In this document: positions 17,198 to 27,827 of the stretch, one piece after another
Numbering within the stretch: the first letter of the stretch is position 1
Layout of the letters: each line of letters starts with the position of its first letter
Translations under genes and position numbers: made by a program
Notes under the pieces: generated by a model
What the model was told of the DNA's origin: nothing
Seen by the model: only the letters and a program-made list of their open reading frames with translations
Databases searched by the model: none
NCBI RefSeq assembly: GCF_030815405.1
Contig: NZ_JAUSWX010000001.1
Location: 1,612,001-1,676,000 of the forward strand
Source: Agromyces albus
GTDB lineage: Bacteria; Actinomycetota; Actinomycetes; Actinomycetales; Microbacteriaceae
Reading direction: 5' to 3'
DNA: 64,000 bases

Positions 17198-18535
17198 ATG
17201 GATAAGCAGCGCGACTTCGTTCTCCGGACCATCGAGGAACGGGGAGTCAAGTTCGTCAGACTCTGGTTCACCGACGTCGTCGGGACTCTGAAATCGGTGG
17301 CGATCGCGCCGGCCGAGGTAGAGGGTGCCTTCACGGAGGGCATCGGATTCGACGGGTCGGCGATCGAGGGACTCAGTCGTTCCTTCGAGTCCGATCTGCT
17401 CGCCTACCCCGATCCCACGACGTTCCAGACGCTGCCGTGGCGGGGCGACATCGATCCGACGGCGCGCATGTTCTGCGACATCACGACACCCGACGGCGAA
17501 CCGGCCGTCGCTGATCCGCGCAACGTCCTGAAGCGCACGCTCGCGCGTGCCGCCGACCGCGGGTTCACGTTCTACACGCATCCCGAGATCGAGTTCTACC
17601 TCCTGAAGTCGTCGAAGTACGGCGAGGAGGGGCCGATCCCGGTCGATTCCGCCGGCTACTTCGACAACGTTCCCGGTGGCACGGCGCACGACTTCCGCCG
17701 CCGCTCGGTGCGGATGCTGGAAGACCTCGGCATCTCGGTCGAGTTCAGCCACCACGAGGCGGGTCCCGGCCAGAACGAGATCGACCTCCGGTACGCCGAC
17801 GCGCTCACAACCGCCGACAACATCATGACCTTCCGCACGGTCATCAAAGAGGTGGCGATCGAGCAGGGCGTCTATGCGACGTTCATGCCGAAACCCTTCT
17901 CCGACAAGCCGGGCTCGGGCATGCACACGCACCTGTCCCTCTTCGAGGGCGATGCCAACGCGTTCTACGAGCCGGGCTCCCAGTACCAGCTCTCGAAGAT
18001 CGGTCGCCAGTTCATCGCCGGCCTGCTTCGTCACTCGTCCGAGATCTCGGCGGTCACGAACCAGTTCGTGAACTCGTACAAGCGTCTCTGGGGCGGCGAC
18101 GAGGCGCCGAGCTTCGTCTGCTGGGGCCACAACAATCGCTCCGCGCTCGTGCGCGTGCCGCTCTACAAGCCCAACAAGGGGCAGAGCGCGCGGGTCGAGT
18201 ACCGTGCGATCGACTCGGCCGCGAACCCGTACCTCTCGTTCTCGCTGCTTCTCGCCGCGGGCATGAAGGGCATCGAAGAGGGCTACGAGCTCCCGGCAGA
18301 GGCCGAAGACGACGTGTGGGCCCTCACCGACAGCGAGCGTCGCGCGCTCGGCTACAACCCGCTGCCCGCGAGTCTCGATCACGCGATCGAGTTCATGGAG
18401 GAGTCCGAGCTCGTCGCCGAGACGCTCGGCGAGCAGGTCTTCAACTTCGTGCTCGCGAACAAGCGCGCGGAATGGCGCGACTACCGCTCCCAGGTCACGC
18501 CGTTCGAGCTGCAGCGTAATCTCGAGATCCTCTGA
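17198..18535 (+). CDS. glnA2: Glutamine synthetase, GlnA2 type
   Basis: A 445-residue type I glutamine synthetase. Active-site elements include THPEIEFYLL, HHEAGPGQNEIDLRYA, FMPKPFSDKPGSGMHTH and the ATP/Glu segment RSALVRVP. The region that carries the adenylylated Tyr in housekeeping GlnA reads ELPAEAEDDVW, so the regulatory Tyr motif is missing; this fits the GlnA2/alpha group that is not adenylylated. Start ATG 17198 has GAGAGGG upstream and a TACCCT -10 at 17170-17175. It is followed 10 bases later by glnE. GlnA2 is dispensable in mycobacteria; its role here may be in special nitrogen conditions. Confidence 0.92.
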   Translation: MDKQRDFVLRTIEERGVKFVRLWFTDVVGTLKSVAIAPAEVEGAFTEGIGFDGSAIEGLSRSFESDLLAYPDPTTFQTLPWRGDIDPTARMFCDITTPDGEPAVADPRNVLKRTLARAADRGFTFYTHPEIEFYLLKSSKYGEEGPIPVDSAGYFDNVPGGTAHDFRRRSVRMLEDLGISVEFSHHEAGPGQNEIDLRYADALTTADNIMTFRTVIKEVAIEQGVYATFMPKPFSDKPGSGMHTHLSLFEGDANAFYEPGSQYQLSKIGRQFIAGLLRHSSEISAVTNQFVNSYKRLWGGDEAPSFVCWGHNNRSALVRVPLYKPNKGQSARVEYRAIDSAANPYLSFSLLLAAGMKGIEEGYELPAEAEDDVWALTDSERRALGYNPLPASLDHAIEFMEESELVAETLGEQVFNFVLANKRAEWRDYRSQVTPFELQRNLEIL

Positions 18536-18545
18536 CCGGTTGCGG

Positions 18546-21500
18546 ATGTCACGCCAGGCTCCCACTCTCGGCGGGCTCGCGCGAGCGGGATTCGACGGTC
18601 TCGAGCGAGCAGCGGCCGACCTCGCCGAACTCGCGTCGACGACGGGAACCGACAGCGAGTCGCTGCTCGCGGCGTTCTCGCACGCCGGGAATCCCGACGA
18701 AGCACTCGGCGCGGTGCGCCGACTGCGAGATCGGGCGCCTGACGAGGTGACCGCGGTGCTCGGCGACGATGCGTCGGCCAAGCGGATGGCGCGCCTGCTC
18801 GGCGCGTCGCGCGGGTTCGCGGACTTCCTGCTGCGGCATCCGGCCGAGCTCGCCGTGTTCGGTCAGGTGCCGTCGCCCCCGCCGAGTGTCGCGGAAGCGA
18901 GAGTGGCGCTCGTCGCGGCGGTTGATGGGCCGTCGACGGCATCCGGTGATCCGGCCGAAACCGCTGCGAACGCGCTCCGGGTCGGCTACCGGCGTGTTCT
19001 GGCCGCCATCGCGATCTACGACCTGACGCGTGGCGACGCGATCGAGGCCGTCGACACGGTTGCAGCCGGGCTGGCCGACCTCGCCGGTGCCACGCTCGAT
19101 GCTGCGCTCGCGATCGCTCGCCGCACCGTGAGCCGCCGCGACGCCGAGCCGGCGGCGCCGGGCCGGTTCCCAGCCGCCGAGGTCGCCGCGACGCGACTGG
19201 CGATCATCGGCATGGGCAAGGCGGGCGCTCGTGAACTCAACTACGTGAGCGACGTCGACGTGATCTTCGTCGCCGAGTCGGCAGATGAGGCGGTGGTGAG
19301 TACGCCTCGTGCGATCGAGATCGCCACACGGCTCGCGATGCTCGCGATGCGGGCCATCGGTGAACCGGGCATCGAACCCCCGCTGTGGGAAGTCGATCCG
19401 AACCTGCGGCCAGAGGGCAAGAACGGTGCGCTCGTGCGCACCCTCGACTCACACCTGCAGTACTACGACCGCTGGGCCAAGAGCTGGGAGTTCCAGGCGC
19501 TCCTCAAGGCCAGGCCGCTCGCGGGCGACGAGGAGCTCGGTGAACGGTACGCCGCGGGCGTCGCGCCGAAGGTCTGGTCGAGCTCGAGTCGCGAGGGGTT
19601 CGTGGAGTCGGTGCAGCGCATGCGCGAACGCGTGACGGAGCACATCCCGCCGAACGAGGTCGAGGTGCAGGTGAAGCTCGGCCCGGGCGGGCTGCGTGAC
19701 ATCGAGTTCACGGTGCAGCTCCTGCAACTCGTGCATGGGGCGACCGACGTCGAGATCCGTCAGGGCGGCACGCTGCTTGCACTCGAGGCGCTCGCCCAGC
19801 GGGGGTACGTCGGCCGGGAGGAGGCCGCGGAGTTCGCCCGCCACTACCGCATCCTTCGCGTGCTCGAGCATCGCCTCCAGCTCGACCGACTCCGACGCAC
19901 GCACCTCATGCCGCGCGACGAGGGCAGTCTGCGGGTACTCGCCCGGGCCTCGGGGCTCGCACGAGACGCCGCCGAGCTCACGCGAGTGTGGCAGGCGACG
20001 CGGCAGCGCGTGCGAGGCCTGCACGAGCGACTCTTCTACCGGCCGCTCCTCTCGGCCGTCGCGGCACTGCCCGCGTCGGGGCTCGAGTTGACGAGCGAAC
20101 AGGCAGCTGCCCGCCTCGCGGCGATCGGCTTCCTCGACCCGCGCGGCGCGCTCGCGCACATCGGCGCCCTCACGGCGGGCGTCTCCCGTCGCGCGGCGAT
20201 CCAGCGCAACCTCATGCCCGTGCTCATCTCATGGTTCGCCGACGGCGCCGATCCCGACTACGGGCTCCTGTCGTTCCGCCGGCTCAGCGACACGCTCGGC
20301 ACCACCCACTGGTATCTCAGGCTCCTCCGCGACTCGTCCGATGCAGCCCTGCGTCTTACTCGAGTGCTCTCGGGCTCCCGATTCGTCGGTGAGCTTCTCG
20401 AGCGCATTCCCGAGGCGGTGGCGTGGCTCGAAGACGTCGACGAACTGCGGCCCCGCTCACTCGCCGCCCTCGAAGACCAGACTCGCGCGGTGCTGGCCCG
20501 GCATGACGACCGCGATGCGGCGGCGAACGTGCTGCGCGCCATCCGTCGCCGCGAGGTGCTGCGTCTCGCCCTCTCGGCGATCCTCGACATCTGCACCGTC
20601 GAGGAGCTCGGCCGCGGGCTCAGCGACGTCACCGAGAGCCATATCTCGGCACTCGTGTCGGCGATCCGGGGGAGCGAGGCCGACGGCATCGAGTTCGCCG
20701 TCATCGGCATGGGACGCTTCGGCGGCCGCGAACTCGGCATCGGCTCCGACGCCGATGTCGTCTACGTGTTCAGGGCGACGGATGCCGCGCCGGAAGACGC
20801 ACAGGCGCGCGCGCTCCGCATCGTCGCCGAGCTCGTGCGCCTCAGCGAAGACACTCGGCTGCCGTTCGATCTCGACGCCGACCTGCGACCCGAGGGCCGC
20901 AACGGCGTCGTCGCCCGCTCCCTCGACGCGTACCGCGCCTACTACGCGCGCTGGTCGCTCACGTGGGAGGCGCAGGCCCTGCTCCGCGCCCGCGGTGTCG
21001 CCGGCGACGCCGCCCTCATCCGCGACTTCACCGAACTCGCCGACTCCGTGCGCTACCCGGCCGGCATCTCCGAGCAGGACGTGCGCGAGGTGAAGCGCAT
21101 CAAGGCGCGGGTCGAGAGGGAGCGGCTTCCGCAAGGGGCCGACCCCACCCGGCACCTGAAGCTCGGCCGCGGTTCGCTGAGCGATGTGGAGTGGTTCGTG
21201 CAGCTCGTGCAGCTGCAGCACGCCGCCGCGGTTCCGGCGCTGCGCACGCCGTCGACCCTCGAGGCGCTCGCGAGCGCGGTCGAACATCGGCTCATCGCGG
21301 CATCCGATGCCGAGACGCTGCGTGCCGCCTGGGTGTTCGCCTCACGAGCCCGATCGTCGCTCACGCTGTGGCTCGACCGCACGACTGACGTGCTACCGGT
21401 GGAACGATCGCAGCTCGAGGGCGTCGCGCGCATCATGGGCTATCCACCGGGCTCGGCGACGGCGCTCGAGCACGACTACCTGCAGCTCACCCGTCGTTCG

Positions 21501-21563
21501 CGCGCGGTGTTCGAACGCGGCTTCTACGGGATCGAACCGCGCCGCGAGCCGACCACGTCCTGA
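18546..21563 (+). CDS. glnE: Glutamine synthetase adenylyltransferase/deadenylylase
   Basis: A 1005-residue two-headed enzyme that adds AMP to, or removes it from, the regulatory Tyr of glutamine synthetase. Both nucleotidyltransferase domains are intact: the N-terminal deadenylylase site has GMGKAGARELNYVSDVDVIF (residues near 220-240), and the C-terminal adenylylase site has GMGRFGGRELGIGSDADVVY (near 720-740). Each is followed by a GlnD-type helical domain (GPGGLRDIEFTVQLLQL and GRGSLSDVEWFVQLVQL). TTG 18540 is an alternative start, only 4 bases after the glnA2 stop. The target must be GlnA1, whose gene converges from the other side. Confidence 0.95.
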   Translation: MSRQAPTLGGLARAGFDGLERAAADLAELASTTGTDSESLLAAFSHAGNPDEALGAVRRLRDRAPDEVTAVLGDDASAKRMARLLGASRGFADFLLRHPAELAVFGQVPSPPPSVAEARVALVAAVDGPSTASGDPAETAANALRVGYRRVLAAIAIYDLTRGDAIEAVDTVAAGLADLAGATLDAALAIARRTVSRRDAEPAAPGRFPAAEVAATRLAIIGMGKAGARELNYVSDVDVIFVAESADEAVVSTPRAIEIATRLAMLAMRAIGEPGIEPPLWEVDPNLRPEGKNGALVRTLDSHLQYYDRWAKSWEFQALLKARPLAGDEELGERYAAGVAPKVWSSSSREGFVESVQRMRERVTEHIPPNEVEVQVKLGPGGLRDIEFTVQLLQLVHGATDVEIRQGGTLLALEALAQRGYVGREEAAEFARHYRILRVLEHRLQLDRLRRTHLMPRDEGSLRVLARASGLARDAAELTRVWQATRQRVRGLHERLFYRPLLSAVAALPASGLELTSEQAAARLAAIGFLDPRGALAHIGALTAGVSRRAAIQRNLMPVLISWFADGADPDYGLLSFRRLSDTLGTTHWYLRLLRDSSDAALRLTRVLSGSRFVGELLERIPEAVAWLEDVDELRPRSLAALEDQTRAVLARHDDRDAAANVLRAIRRREVLRLALSAILDICTVEELGRGLSDVTESHISALVSAIRGSEADGIEFAVIGMGRFGGRELGIGSDADVVYVFRATDAAPEDAQARALRIVAELVRLSEDTRLPFDLDADLRPEGRNGVVARSLDAYRAYYARWSLTWEAQALLRARGVAGDAALIRDFTELADSVRYPAGISEQDVREVKRIKARVERERLPQGADPTRHLKLGRGSLSDVEWFVQLVQLQHAAAVPALRTPSTLEALASAVEHRLIAASDAETLRAAWVFASRARSSLTLWLDRTTDVLPVERSQLEGVARIMGYPPGSATALEHDYLQLTRRSRAVFERGFYGIEPRREPTTS

Positions 21564-21622
21564 GCGCGTTCGACCGATTCCGCGCTGCGATGCCCGGGAG
21601 CTGAATCGGCCATTCCATGCGA

Positions 21623-21656
21623 AAGGGCCCGCACCGCTGCTGCGATACGGGCCCTT
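21623..21656. terminator. Bidirectional terminator between glnE and glnA1
   Basis: AAGGGCCCG (21623-21631) pairs with CGGGCCCTT (21648-21656) around a 16-base loop; it lies between two convergent genes. Confidence 0.75.
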
Positions 21657-21671
21657 CCGGGTCGGGTGAGA

Positions 21672-23096
<1,425 letters not shown>

Positions 23097-23170
23097 GTGA
23101 CGAAACTCCAAGGGGGCGCGGGTGGACCGAACGGACTTGCACAGTCGGTAGTCGACGCTATCGAGCCGCC

Positions 23171-23208
23171 GTTTCCCTACCGTGACGTGAATGTTTCGGC
23201 CATGTTAC
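23171..23208 (-). promoter_or_regulatory. Tandem GlnR boxes upstream of glnA1
   Basis: Read on the minus strand from 23208: GTAAC, 6 bases, GAAAC, 6 bases, GTCAC, 6 bases, GAAAC. This matches both halves of the actinobacterial GlnR consensus gTnAc-n6-GaAAc without a mismatch. It lies 75-112 bases upstream of the glnA1 ATG. Confidence 0.75.
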
Positions 23209-23224
23209 GCGACGCCGCGGTCGG

Positions 23225-23230
23225 TAGACT
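23225..23230 (+). promoter_or_regulatory. -10 box TAGACT of the RDD gene
   Basis: TAGACT is followed by 6 bases and GTG 23237; a leaderless start. It lies 17 bases from the GlnR boxes on the other strand. Confidence 0.55.
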
Positions 23231-23236
23231 CGACTG

Positions 23237-23671
23237 GTGCCAGACGCGAAACCGCAGACCTTCGGAGATCTCGAGCCGAGCCGCTGGCCGGGGGAGCGGC
23301 TGGGGCTTCCCAAGAGCGGTCCCGGTTCCGTGGCCCGCGTCGGGCGGCGCATCGGGGGCCTGCTCATCGACTGGGCGAGCGCCATGCTCCTCGCGCTGCT
23401 GTTCACGCCCTACGAGTCCGTCGCCTACACCTGGGTCACGCCGATCGTGTTCGGGGTGCTCCAGGTGATCTTCATCCCGACGCTCGGCGGTAGCATCGGG
23501 CATCGGGCCGTGGGCTTGCGGGTCGTGCCGCTCACCGGCGGCTGGATCGGCGTGTGGCGCCCGGTCGTGCGCACCGCGCTCCTCGTCTTCGTGGTGCCGG
23601 CACTCGTGTGGGACTCCGACCAGCGCGGCTTCCACGACAAGATCGCCGGCACCGTGCTCGTCCGCGCCTGA
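23237..23671 (+). CDS. RDD family membrane protein
   Basis: A 144-residue protein with the RDD pattern: the first helix begins RVGRRIGGLLIDWASAMLL (Arg and Asp in place), a second helix PIVFGVLQVIFIPTLGGSIGHRAVGL follows, and the third segment ends DSDQRGFHDKIAGTVLV, where the last Asp of the signature lies. Three membrane helices are likely, with the N-terminus in the cytoplasm. RDD proteins are of mostly unknown function, sometimes linked to ion exchange. The start is GTG 23237 without a ribosome site. The gene is divergent from glnA1, the same context as Rv2219A in M. tuberculosis. Confidence 0.85.
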   Translation: MPDAKPQTFGDLEPSRWPGERLGLPKSGPGSVARVGRRIGGLLIDWASAMLLALLFTPYESVAYTWVTPIVFGVLQVIFIPTLGGSIGHRAVGLRVVPLTGGWIGVWRPVVRTALLVFVVPALVWDSDQRGFHDKIAGTVLVRA

Positions 23672-23693
23672 TCGACACTGCGCAAGACGACGA

Positions 23694-23725
23694 AAGCGGC
23701 ATCCGCCGATCGACGGATGCCGCTT
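23694..23725. terminator. Bidirectional terminator between the RDD and DUF4191 genes
   Basis: AAGCGGCATCCG (23694-23705) pairs perfectly with CGGATGCCGCTT (23714-23725), an 8-base loop between; it separates convergent genes. Both arms contain the heptamer discussed in the findings. Confidence 0.8.
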
Positions 23726-23738
23726 CGAATCGCTCGGT

Positions 23739-24452
23739 TCAGCGTGCCTTGCCGCGCTGGGGGCGTGCCTTCATCGGGTCGATGCCCTTGGGGATCGGCA
23801 ACGAGCTCTGCAGGGAGTTCAGGCGATTCGAGACCGCGAGCACCTCGGGCTTCGTGAGCGTGCGCTTGGTCTTGCGCAGGGTCGCCGGAAGCCGGTACAA
23901 CTCGACCGTTCCCTCGTCGTGGCCGACCGAGATGAGCGTGATCGGCACGTTCGGTAGCACGCGTGAGACCTTGCGCTGCTCGTCGTCGAGCATGCGCTTG
24001 GTGCGTGAGACCGGGCCCTCGCTGATGAGCGCCACGCCGCCACGGCCCACCGCGCGGTAGACGGCGTCTTGCGTCTTGCCGTTCACGGCCACGGGCATCT
24101 CGTTGCCGATCCAGCCGCCGCGGAGACCGCTGCGGAGCACCGCACCGACCGCGCCGGGCTGGCCGTCGATCTGCGAATACGCGGCCCGCTCGGCCCTGCG
24201 GCCGAGGATGACGAGCGCGATGAGCAGGCCGGCGAGCACACCCGCGATGATCCAGAGGGCGATCGTGAACCCGTTGCCCTCGCCGAGCAGGAGCGCGACG
24301 GCGAGGCCCACGAGCACAGGCGCGAGGAAGGCCAGGAGCATGAGCCACTGCGCAGTCGGGTCGTAGCGGCGGGTCATCTGGAAGACCTGCCACATCTGCT
24401 TCATGCGGCCGGGCTCCTTGGGAGCGGACGGCTTGTCCTTGGTGCGTGCCAT
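23739..24452 (-). CDS. DUF4191 family membrane protein
   Basis: A 237-residue protein: basic N-terminus, two adjacent membrane helices (about residues 38-58 and 62-85), then a cytoplasmic domain starting RRAERAAYSQIDGQPGA and a basic end. It is the actinobacterial DUF4191 family (as Rv2219). The start ATG 24452 is placed by a TATCCT box 7 bases upstream and by homology; upstream translation to 24635 would be unrelated sequence. Function unknown. It lies 73 bases downstream of lipA on the same strand and may be co-transcribed, although it has its own -10. Confidence 0.85.
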   Translation of the reverse strand: MARTKDKPSAPKEPGRMKQMWQVFQMTRRYDPTAQWLMLLAFLAPVLVGLAVALLLGEGNGFTIALWIIAGVLAGLLIALVILGRRAERAAYSQIDGQPGAVGAVLRSGLRGGWIGNEMPVAVNGKTQDAVYRAVGRGGVALISEGPVSRTKRMLDDEQRKVSRVLPNVPITLISVGHDEGTVELYRLPATLRKTKRTLTKPEVLAVSNRLNSLQSSLPIPKGIDPMKARPQRGKAR

Positions 24453-24459
24453 GGTGTCA

Positions 24460-24465
24460 AGGATA
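24460..24465 (-). promoter_or_regulatory. -10 box TATCCT of the DUF4191 gene
   Basis: TATCCT on the minus strand, 7 bases before ATG 24452; leaderless start. Confidence 0.5.
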
Positions 24466-24525
24466 CCGGCGAGTCGGACCGCCTCCGACCGTGTTCTCGA
24501 CGGGCGGAGGCGGAATCCGGATCCC

Positions 24526-25516
24526 TCAGCCGACCGCCTGGGCGAACCCGAGCGACGAGTCTGCAAGATGCGAGAGCGACTCCGGAAGCGGTCGCCCCTT
24601 GGCGCGCATCGACTGCGCCCAGAGCCGGCCTGCACGGTACGACGATCGCACGAGCGGTCCGGCGAGCACCCCGAGGAATCCGATCTCCTCGGCCTCCTCC
24701 TTGATCTCGACGAACTCCTCTGGCCGCACCCACCGCGCGACGGGGAGGTGCCGCGGGCTCGGCCGCAGGTACTGCGTCACGGTGATGATGTCGGTGCCCG
24801 CGTCGTGGAGGTCGCGCAGAGCCTCGGAGACCTCTTCACGCTCCTCGCCCATGCCGAGGATCAGGTTCGACTTGGTGATGAGGCCGGCATCGCGACCCTG
24901 CGTGATCACGTCGAGCGATCGCTCGTACCGGAACGCCGGCCGGATGCGCTTGAAGATCCGGGGCACCGTCTCGACGTTGTGCGCGAACACCTCGGGGCGG
25001 GGCCGAGAACACCTCGGCGAGGTGGTCGGGGTTGCCCGAGAAGTCAGGCACCAGGATCTCCACGCCGGTGCCCGGCGTGTGGGCATGGATCTGCCGGATC
25101 GTCTCGGCATAGAGCCATGCGCCCTCGTCGGGCAGGTCGTCGCGGGCGACACCGGTGACCGTCGCGTAGCGCAGCTGCATCCGTTCGACGGACTCCGCCA
25201 CCCGGCGCGGCTCGTCGACGTCGTAGTCGGCCGGCTTTCCCGTGTCGATCTGGCAGAAGTCGCAGCGTCTCGTGCACTGGGACCCGCCGATGAGGAAGGT
25301 CGCCTCGCGGTCCTCCCAGCACTCGTAGATGTTGGGACAGCCGGCCTCCTGGCAGACGGTGTGGAGGTCCTCGCTCTTCACGAGCGACTGCAGTGCGCGG
25401 TACTCGGGCCCCATCTTCGCGCGCGTCTTGATCCATTCGGGCTTGCGCTCGATCGGGGTCTCGGCGTTGCGGACTTCGAGGCGCAGCATCCGGCGCCCAT
25501 CAGGTGCGGTGCTCAT
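24526..25516 (-). pseudogene. lipA: Lipoyl synthase, interrupted by a +1 frameshift (probably a sequence error)
   Basis: A radical SAM enzyme that inserts two sulfurs into octanoyl groups on E2 proteins. The N-terminal frame has both cluster motifs: the auxiliary cluster [12 protein letters not shown] and the SAM cluster [10 protein letters not shown]. After [16 protein letters not shown] the frame breaks; the rest, [19 protein letters not shown] onward to the RSSYRAG motif, continues in the next frame. Removing one G from the run at 24999-25002 restores a normal 329-residue protein. ATG 25516 overlaps the lipB stop (ATGA), so the two are translationally coupled. Because lipoate synthesis is normally essential and every motif on both sides is intact, an assembly error is more likely than gene loss. 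Confidence 0.85.
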
Positions 25517-26148
25517 GCGGTGACCGCCGCCTCGGCGAGGAAGCGTTCGGTGACCGGCGCGACGAGGTCTTCTGGATCGACCGTGCGACCGAGTTCGCGG
25601 GAGATCGTCGTGACCCCGGCGTCTCGGATGCCGCATGCCACGATCCGTTCGTATGGGTCGAGCGAATTGCTGCAGTTCAGGGCGAATCCGTGCATGGTCA
25701 CCCCGTCGGCCACTCGGATGCCGATGGCCGCGATCTTGTTCTCGAAGCCGGGTGGACCGACCCAGACCCCCGACCGGCGGTCGACGCGACGGCCGTCGAT
25801 GCCGAGGTCAGCCAGCACGTCGATGAGGAGCCCCTCGAGGCGCCGCACGTAGCCGACGACGTCGATCGGCTCCTCGAGCCGAAGGATCGGATACCCGACG
25901 AGCTGACCCGGACCATGCCATGTGATCTTGCCGCCGCGATCGACGTCGATGACGGGCGTTCCGTCAGTGGGTCGCTCTTCGGGGGCTGTGCGTTTGCCGG
26001 CGGTGTAGACGGAGGGGTGCTCCAGGAGGATGACGGTGTCGGGGCGTTCGCCCCTGACGACCGCGCGATGGACGGCGCGCTGAAGGTCGAGACCCTCGAT
26101 GTACGGCACGGAGTTGGCGCTTAGCCCCGCGACGACGAAGTCGAGCAT
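25513..26148 (-). CDS. lipB: Octanoyltransferase
   Basis: A 211-residue enzyme that moves octanoyl from ACP to lipoyl domains, feeding LipA. The catalytic Lys is in [13 protein letters not shown] and the Cys in [21 protein letters not shown]; the substrate pocket segment [16 protein letters not shown] is complete. I place the start at ATG 26148, where TAGACT (26156-26161) ends 7 bases upstream; an ATG at 26181 would lie upstream of that promoter. It overlaps lipA by ATGA. The octanoyl donor, ACP, is encoded at 4.4 kb and the E2 acceptor at 27.8 kb. Confidence 0.94.
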   Translation of the reverse strand: MLDFVVAGLSANSVPYIEGLDLQRAVHRAVVRGERPDTVILLEHPSVYTAGKRTAPEERPTDGTPVIDVDRGGKITWHGPGQLVGYPILRLEEPIDVVGYVRRLEGLLIDVLADLGIDGRRVDRRSGVWVGPPGFENKIAAIGIRVADGVTMHGFALNCSNSLDPYERIVACGIRDAGVTTISRELGRTVDPEDLVAPVTERFLAEAAVTA

Positions 26149-26155
26149 GCCGACC

Positions 26156-26161
26156 AGTCTA
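26156..26161 (-). promoter_or_regulatory. -10 box TAGACT of lipB-lipA
   Basis: TAGACT, then 7 bases, then the lipB ATG at 26148; leaderless start for the lipB-lipA transcript. Confidence 0.55.
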
Positions 26162-26258
26162 GGGCGACTCGTCCTCGACAACCGGCACCCGGTGGCGATC
26201 AGCCGGGGGAGCGCGCTGCAGCCGGGGCCGGCCGCGGGAATCGCGTCAGGATCGGCGT

Positions 26259-27827
26259 ATGAGTCGCCGTGCCGCCCGCCGTTCTGCTGTCGACACTCCG
26301 GCCGCCGTCGCGCCGAGCCCGCCCGTCGACGGCAGGCTCGCCGGATACCGGCTCATCAGGCGCATCGCCTCGGGCGAACGGGCCGACGTGTACCTCGCGA
26401 CGGCGGATCGCCCCGATGAGACCGCCCCGGGTGAACCCGCTCCGCTGCTGGCGATCCGCGTCTACCCGGCGCACGCGTCGAGTACGGCGATCGCCGTCGA
26501 GGTCGAGGCGATGACGGCCGATGCGTCGGGTGCGCTGCCCGCCCTCTACGATGTCGCGACGCTCGACGACGGTCGTTGCTGCCTCGCGGTCGAGCGGATG
26601 CCGGGCGTCAGCCTCGCCCGCATCCTCACCGATCGCAGCCTCTCGCCGGGAGAGGCGGTCACCGTGCTCGCGCCGATCGTCGTCGCGGTCGCGGAGCTCG
26701 CGCGCAGCGGGTTCGTGCACACGCGGCTGTCGGCGAGCGACGTGCTCATCGACGACGCCGGCCGACCACGGCTCGTCGGACTCGGCGCGCTCGAGCGGCT
26801 TCCCGGCCACGGCGGAGCGGCAGAGCGCACTGCCCTCTTGCGCGCAGGGCACGTGGCACTCGCCGAGCTCGTCGAGGATGTCGCTGCCGCCACCCGTCCC
26901 TCGGGCGCGCTCTCTGCGGCGATCGATCTCCTCCGCGGGCGGCTCGACGCACGCCCCTTCCTGACGTGCGAGCCCGAGCTCGAACGCACGCTCTTCGGGG
27001 CAGCATCGCCCGAGCCCATCTCGGGCATTGCGACGAGGCCGAGACCCGTCGGCCTTCCGGCGCGAATCGGCGCGCCGATGCTCCCAGCGCCCGACGAGTC
27101 GCAGCAGGCGCCCGGGGCGGCCGTGGTTCCGCGGCGACGAGTGGGAGCCGGCCTGCGCATGCTGTTCTCGCTCGCCCAGCTCCCCGACCAGACGGCGACC
27201 CAGATCGCAGCGGCGGCCGACGTCGATCGCGCGGCATCGACGATCGACCGACTTCGCAAGCTGCTCGCCGGGCGACGGCGAACACTGCTCTTCGGCGGCC
27301 TGATGAGCGCGGGAGCGTTCGTGCTGATGCTCACCCTCGTGCCTCCGGCGACGGCCGACGGTGCACAGTCGGGCGGCCCGGCTCTCGCGACCGTGCCTCC
27401 CGAGTCGACGTCACCAGCCTCTGCCGGCGCCGAGGTCTCCTCGACCGAACCTCCGAGTCCCACGACCGCCACACCCGGTGACGCGGCGGGAGGCTCTGCT
27501 CTGCTCGCCGACGATGCGATGGCTGCGGTCGCCGAACTGCTCGAATTGCGTTCGAGTTGCTTCGCCACGCTCGATCTCTCGTGCCTCGACGTGGTCGTGC
27601 AGCCCGGCTCGGCCATCGAGACAGATGATCGCGCGGCGATGGTCGCCGCGCGAGAAGGAGACGGAGTGCCGCCTCTCGACTATGACCTCGACCGCATCAC
27701 GCTGACCGCAGAGATGGGATCCGCGGTGCTCGTCTCCGTGCCCTTCATGACGGCCGAACGCGAACCGGCCTCGATCCTCGTGATGAGGAGCGAGGCCGGT
27801 TGGCGCTTGCGCGAGATCTTCGGCTAG
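26259..27827 (+). CDS. Membrane-anchored pseudokinase with extracytoplasmic domain
   Basis: A 522-residue protein with a protein-kinase fold at residues 25-240, but the catalytic residues are gone: the nucleotide loop reads [14 protein letters not shown], the VAIK Lys is replaced (LLAIRVYP), the HRD Asp is absent in [13 protein letters not shown], and the DFG segment reads [10 protein letters not shown] linker leads to one membrane helix near residues 346-366 and a Ser/Thr/Pro-rich stalk. The final 110 residues hold a Cys pair ([11 protein letters not shown]) and may be an NTF2-like domain. Kinase-dead receptors of this plan regulate wall synthesis in mycobacteria, for instance MviN. The stop overlaps that of the convergent E2 gene in CTAG. 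Confidence 0.7.
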   Translation: MSRRAARRSAVDTPAAVAPSPPVDGRLAGYRLIRRIASGERADVYLATADRPDETAPGEPAPLLAIRVYPAHASSTAIAVEVEAMTADASGALPALYDVATLDDGRCCLAVERMPGVSLARILTDRSLSPGEAVTVLAPIVVAVAELARSGFVHTRLSASDVLIDDAGRPRLVGLGALERLPGHGGAAERTALLRAGHVALAELVEDVAAATRPSGALSAAIDLLRGRLDARPFLTCEPELERTLFGAASPEPISGIATRPRPVGLPARIGAPMLPAPDESQQAPGAAVVPRRRVGAGLRMLFSLAQLPDQTATQIAAAADVDRAASTIDRLRKLLAGRRRTLLFGGLMSAGAFVLMLTLVPPATADGAQSGGPALATVPPESTSPASAGAEVSSTEPPSPTTATPGDAAGGSALLADDAMAAVAELLELRSSCFATLDLSCLDVVVQPGSAIETDDRAAMVAAREGDGVPPLDYDLDRITLTAEMGSAVLVSVPFMTAEREPASILVMRSEAGWRLREIFG

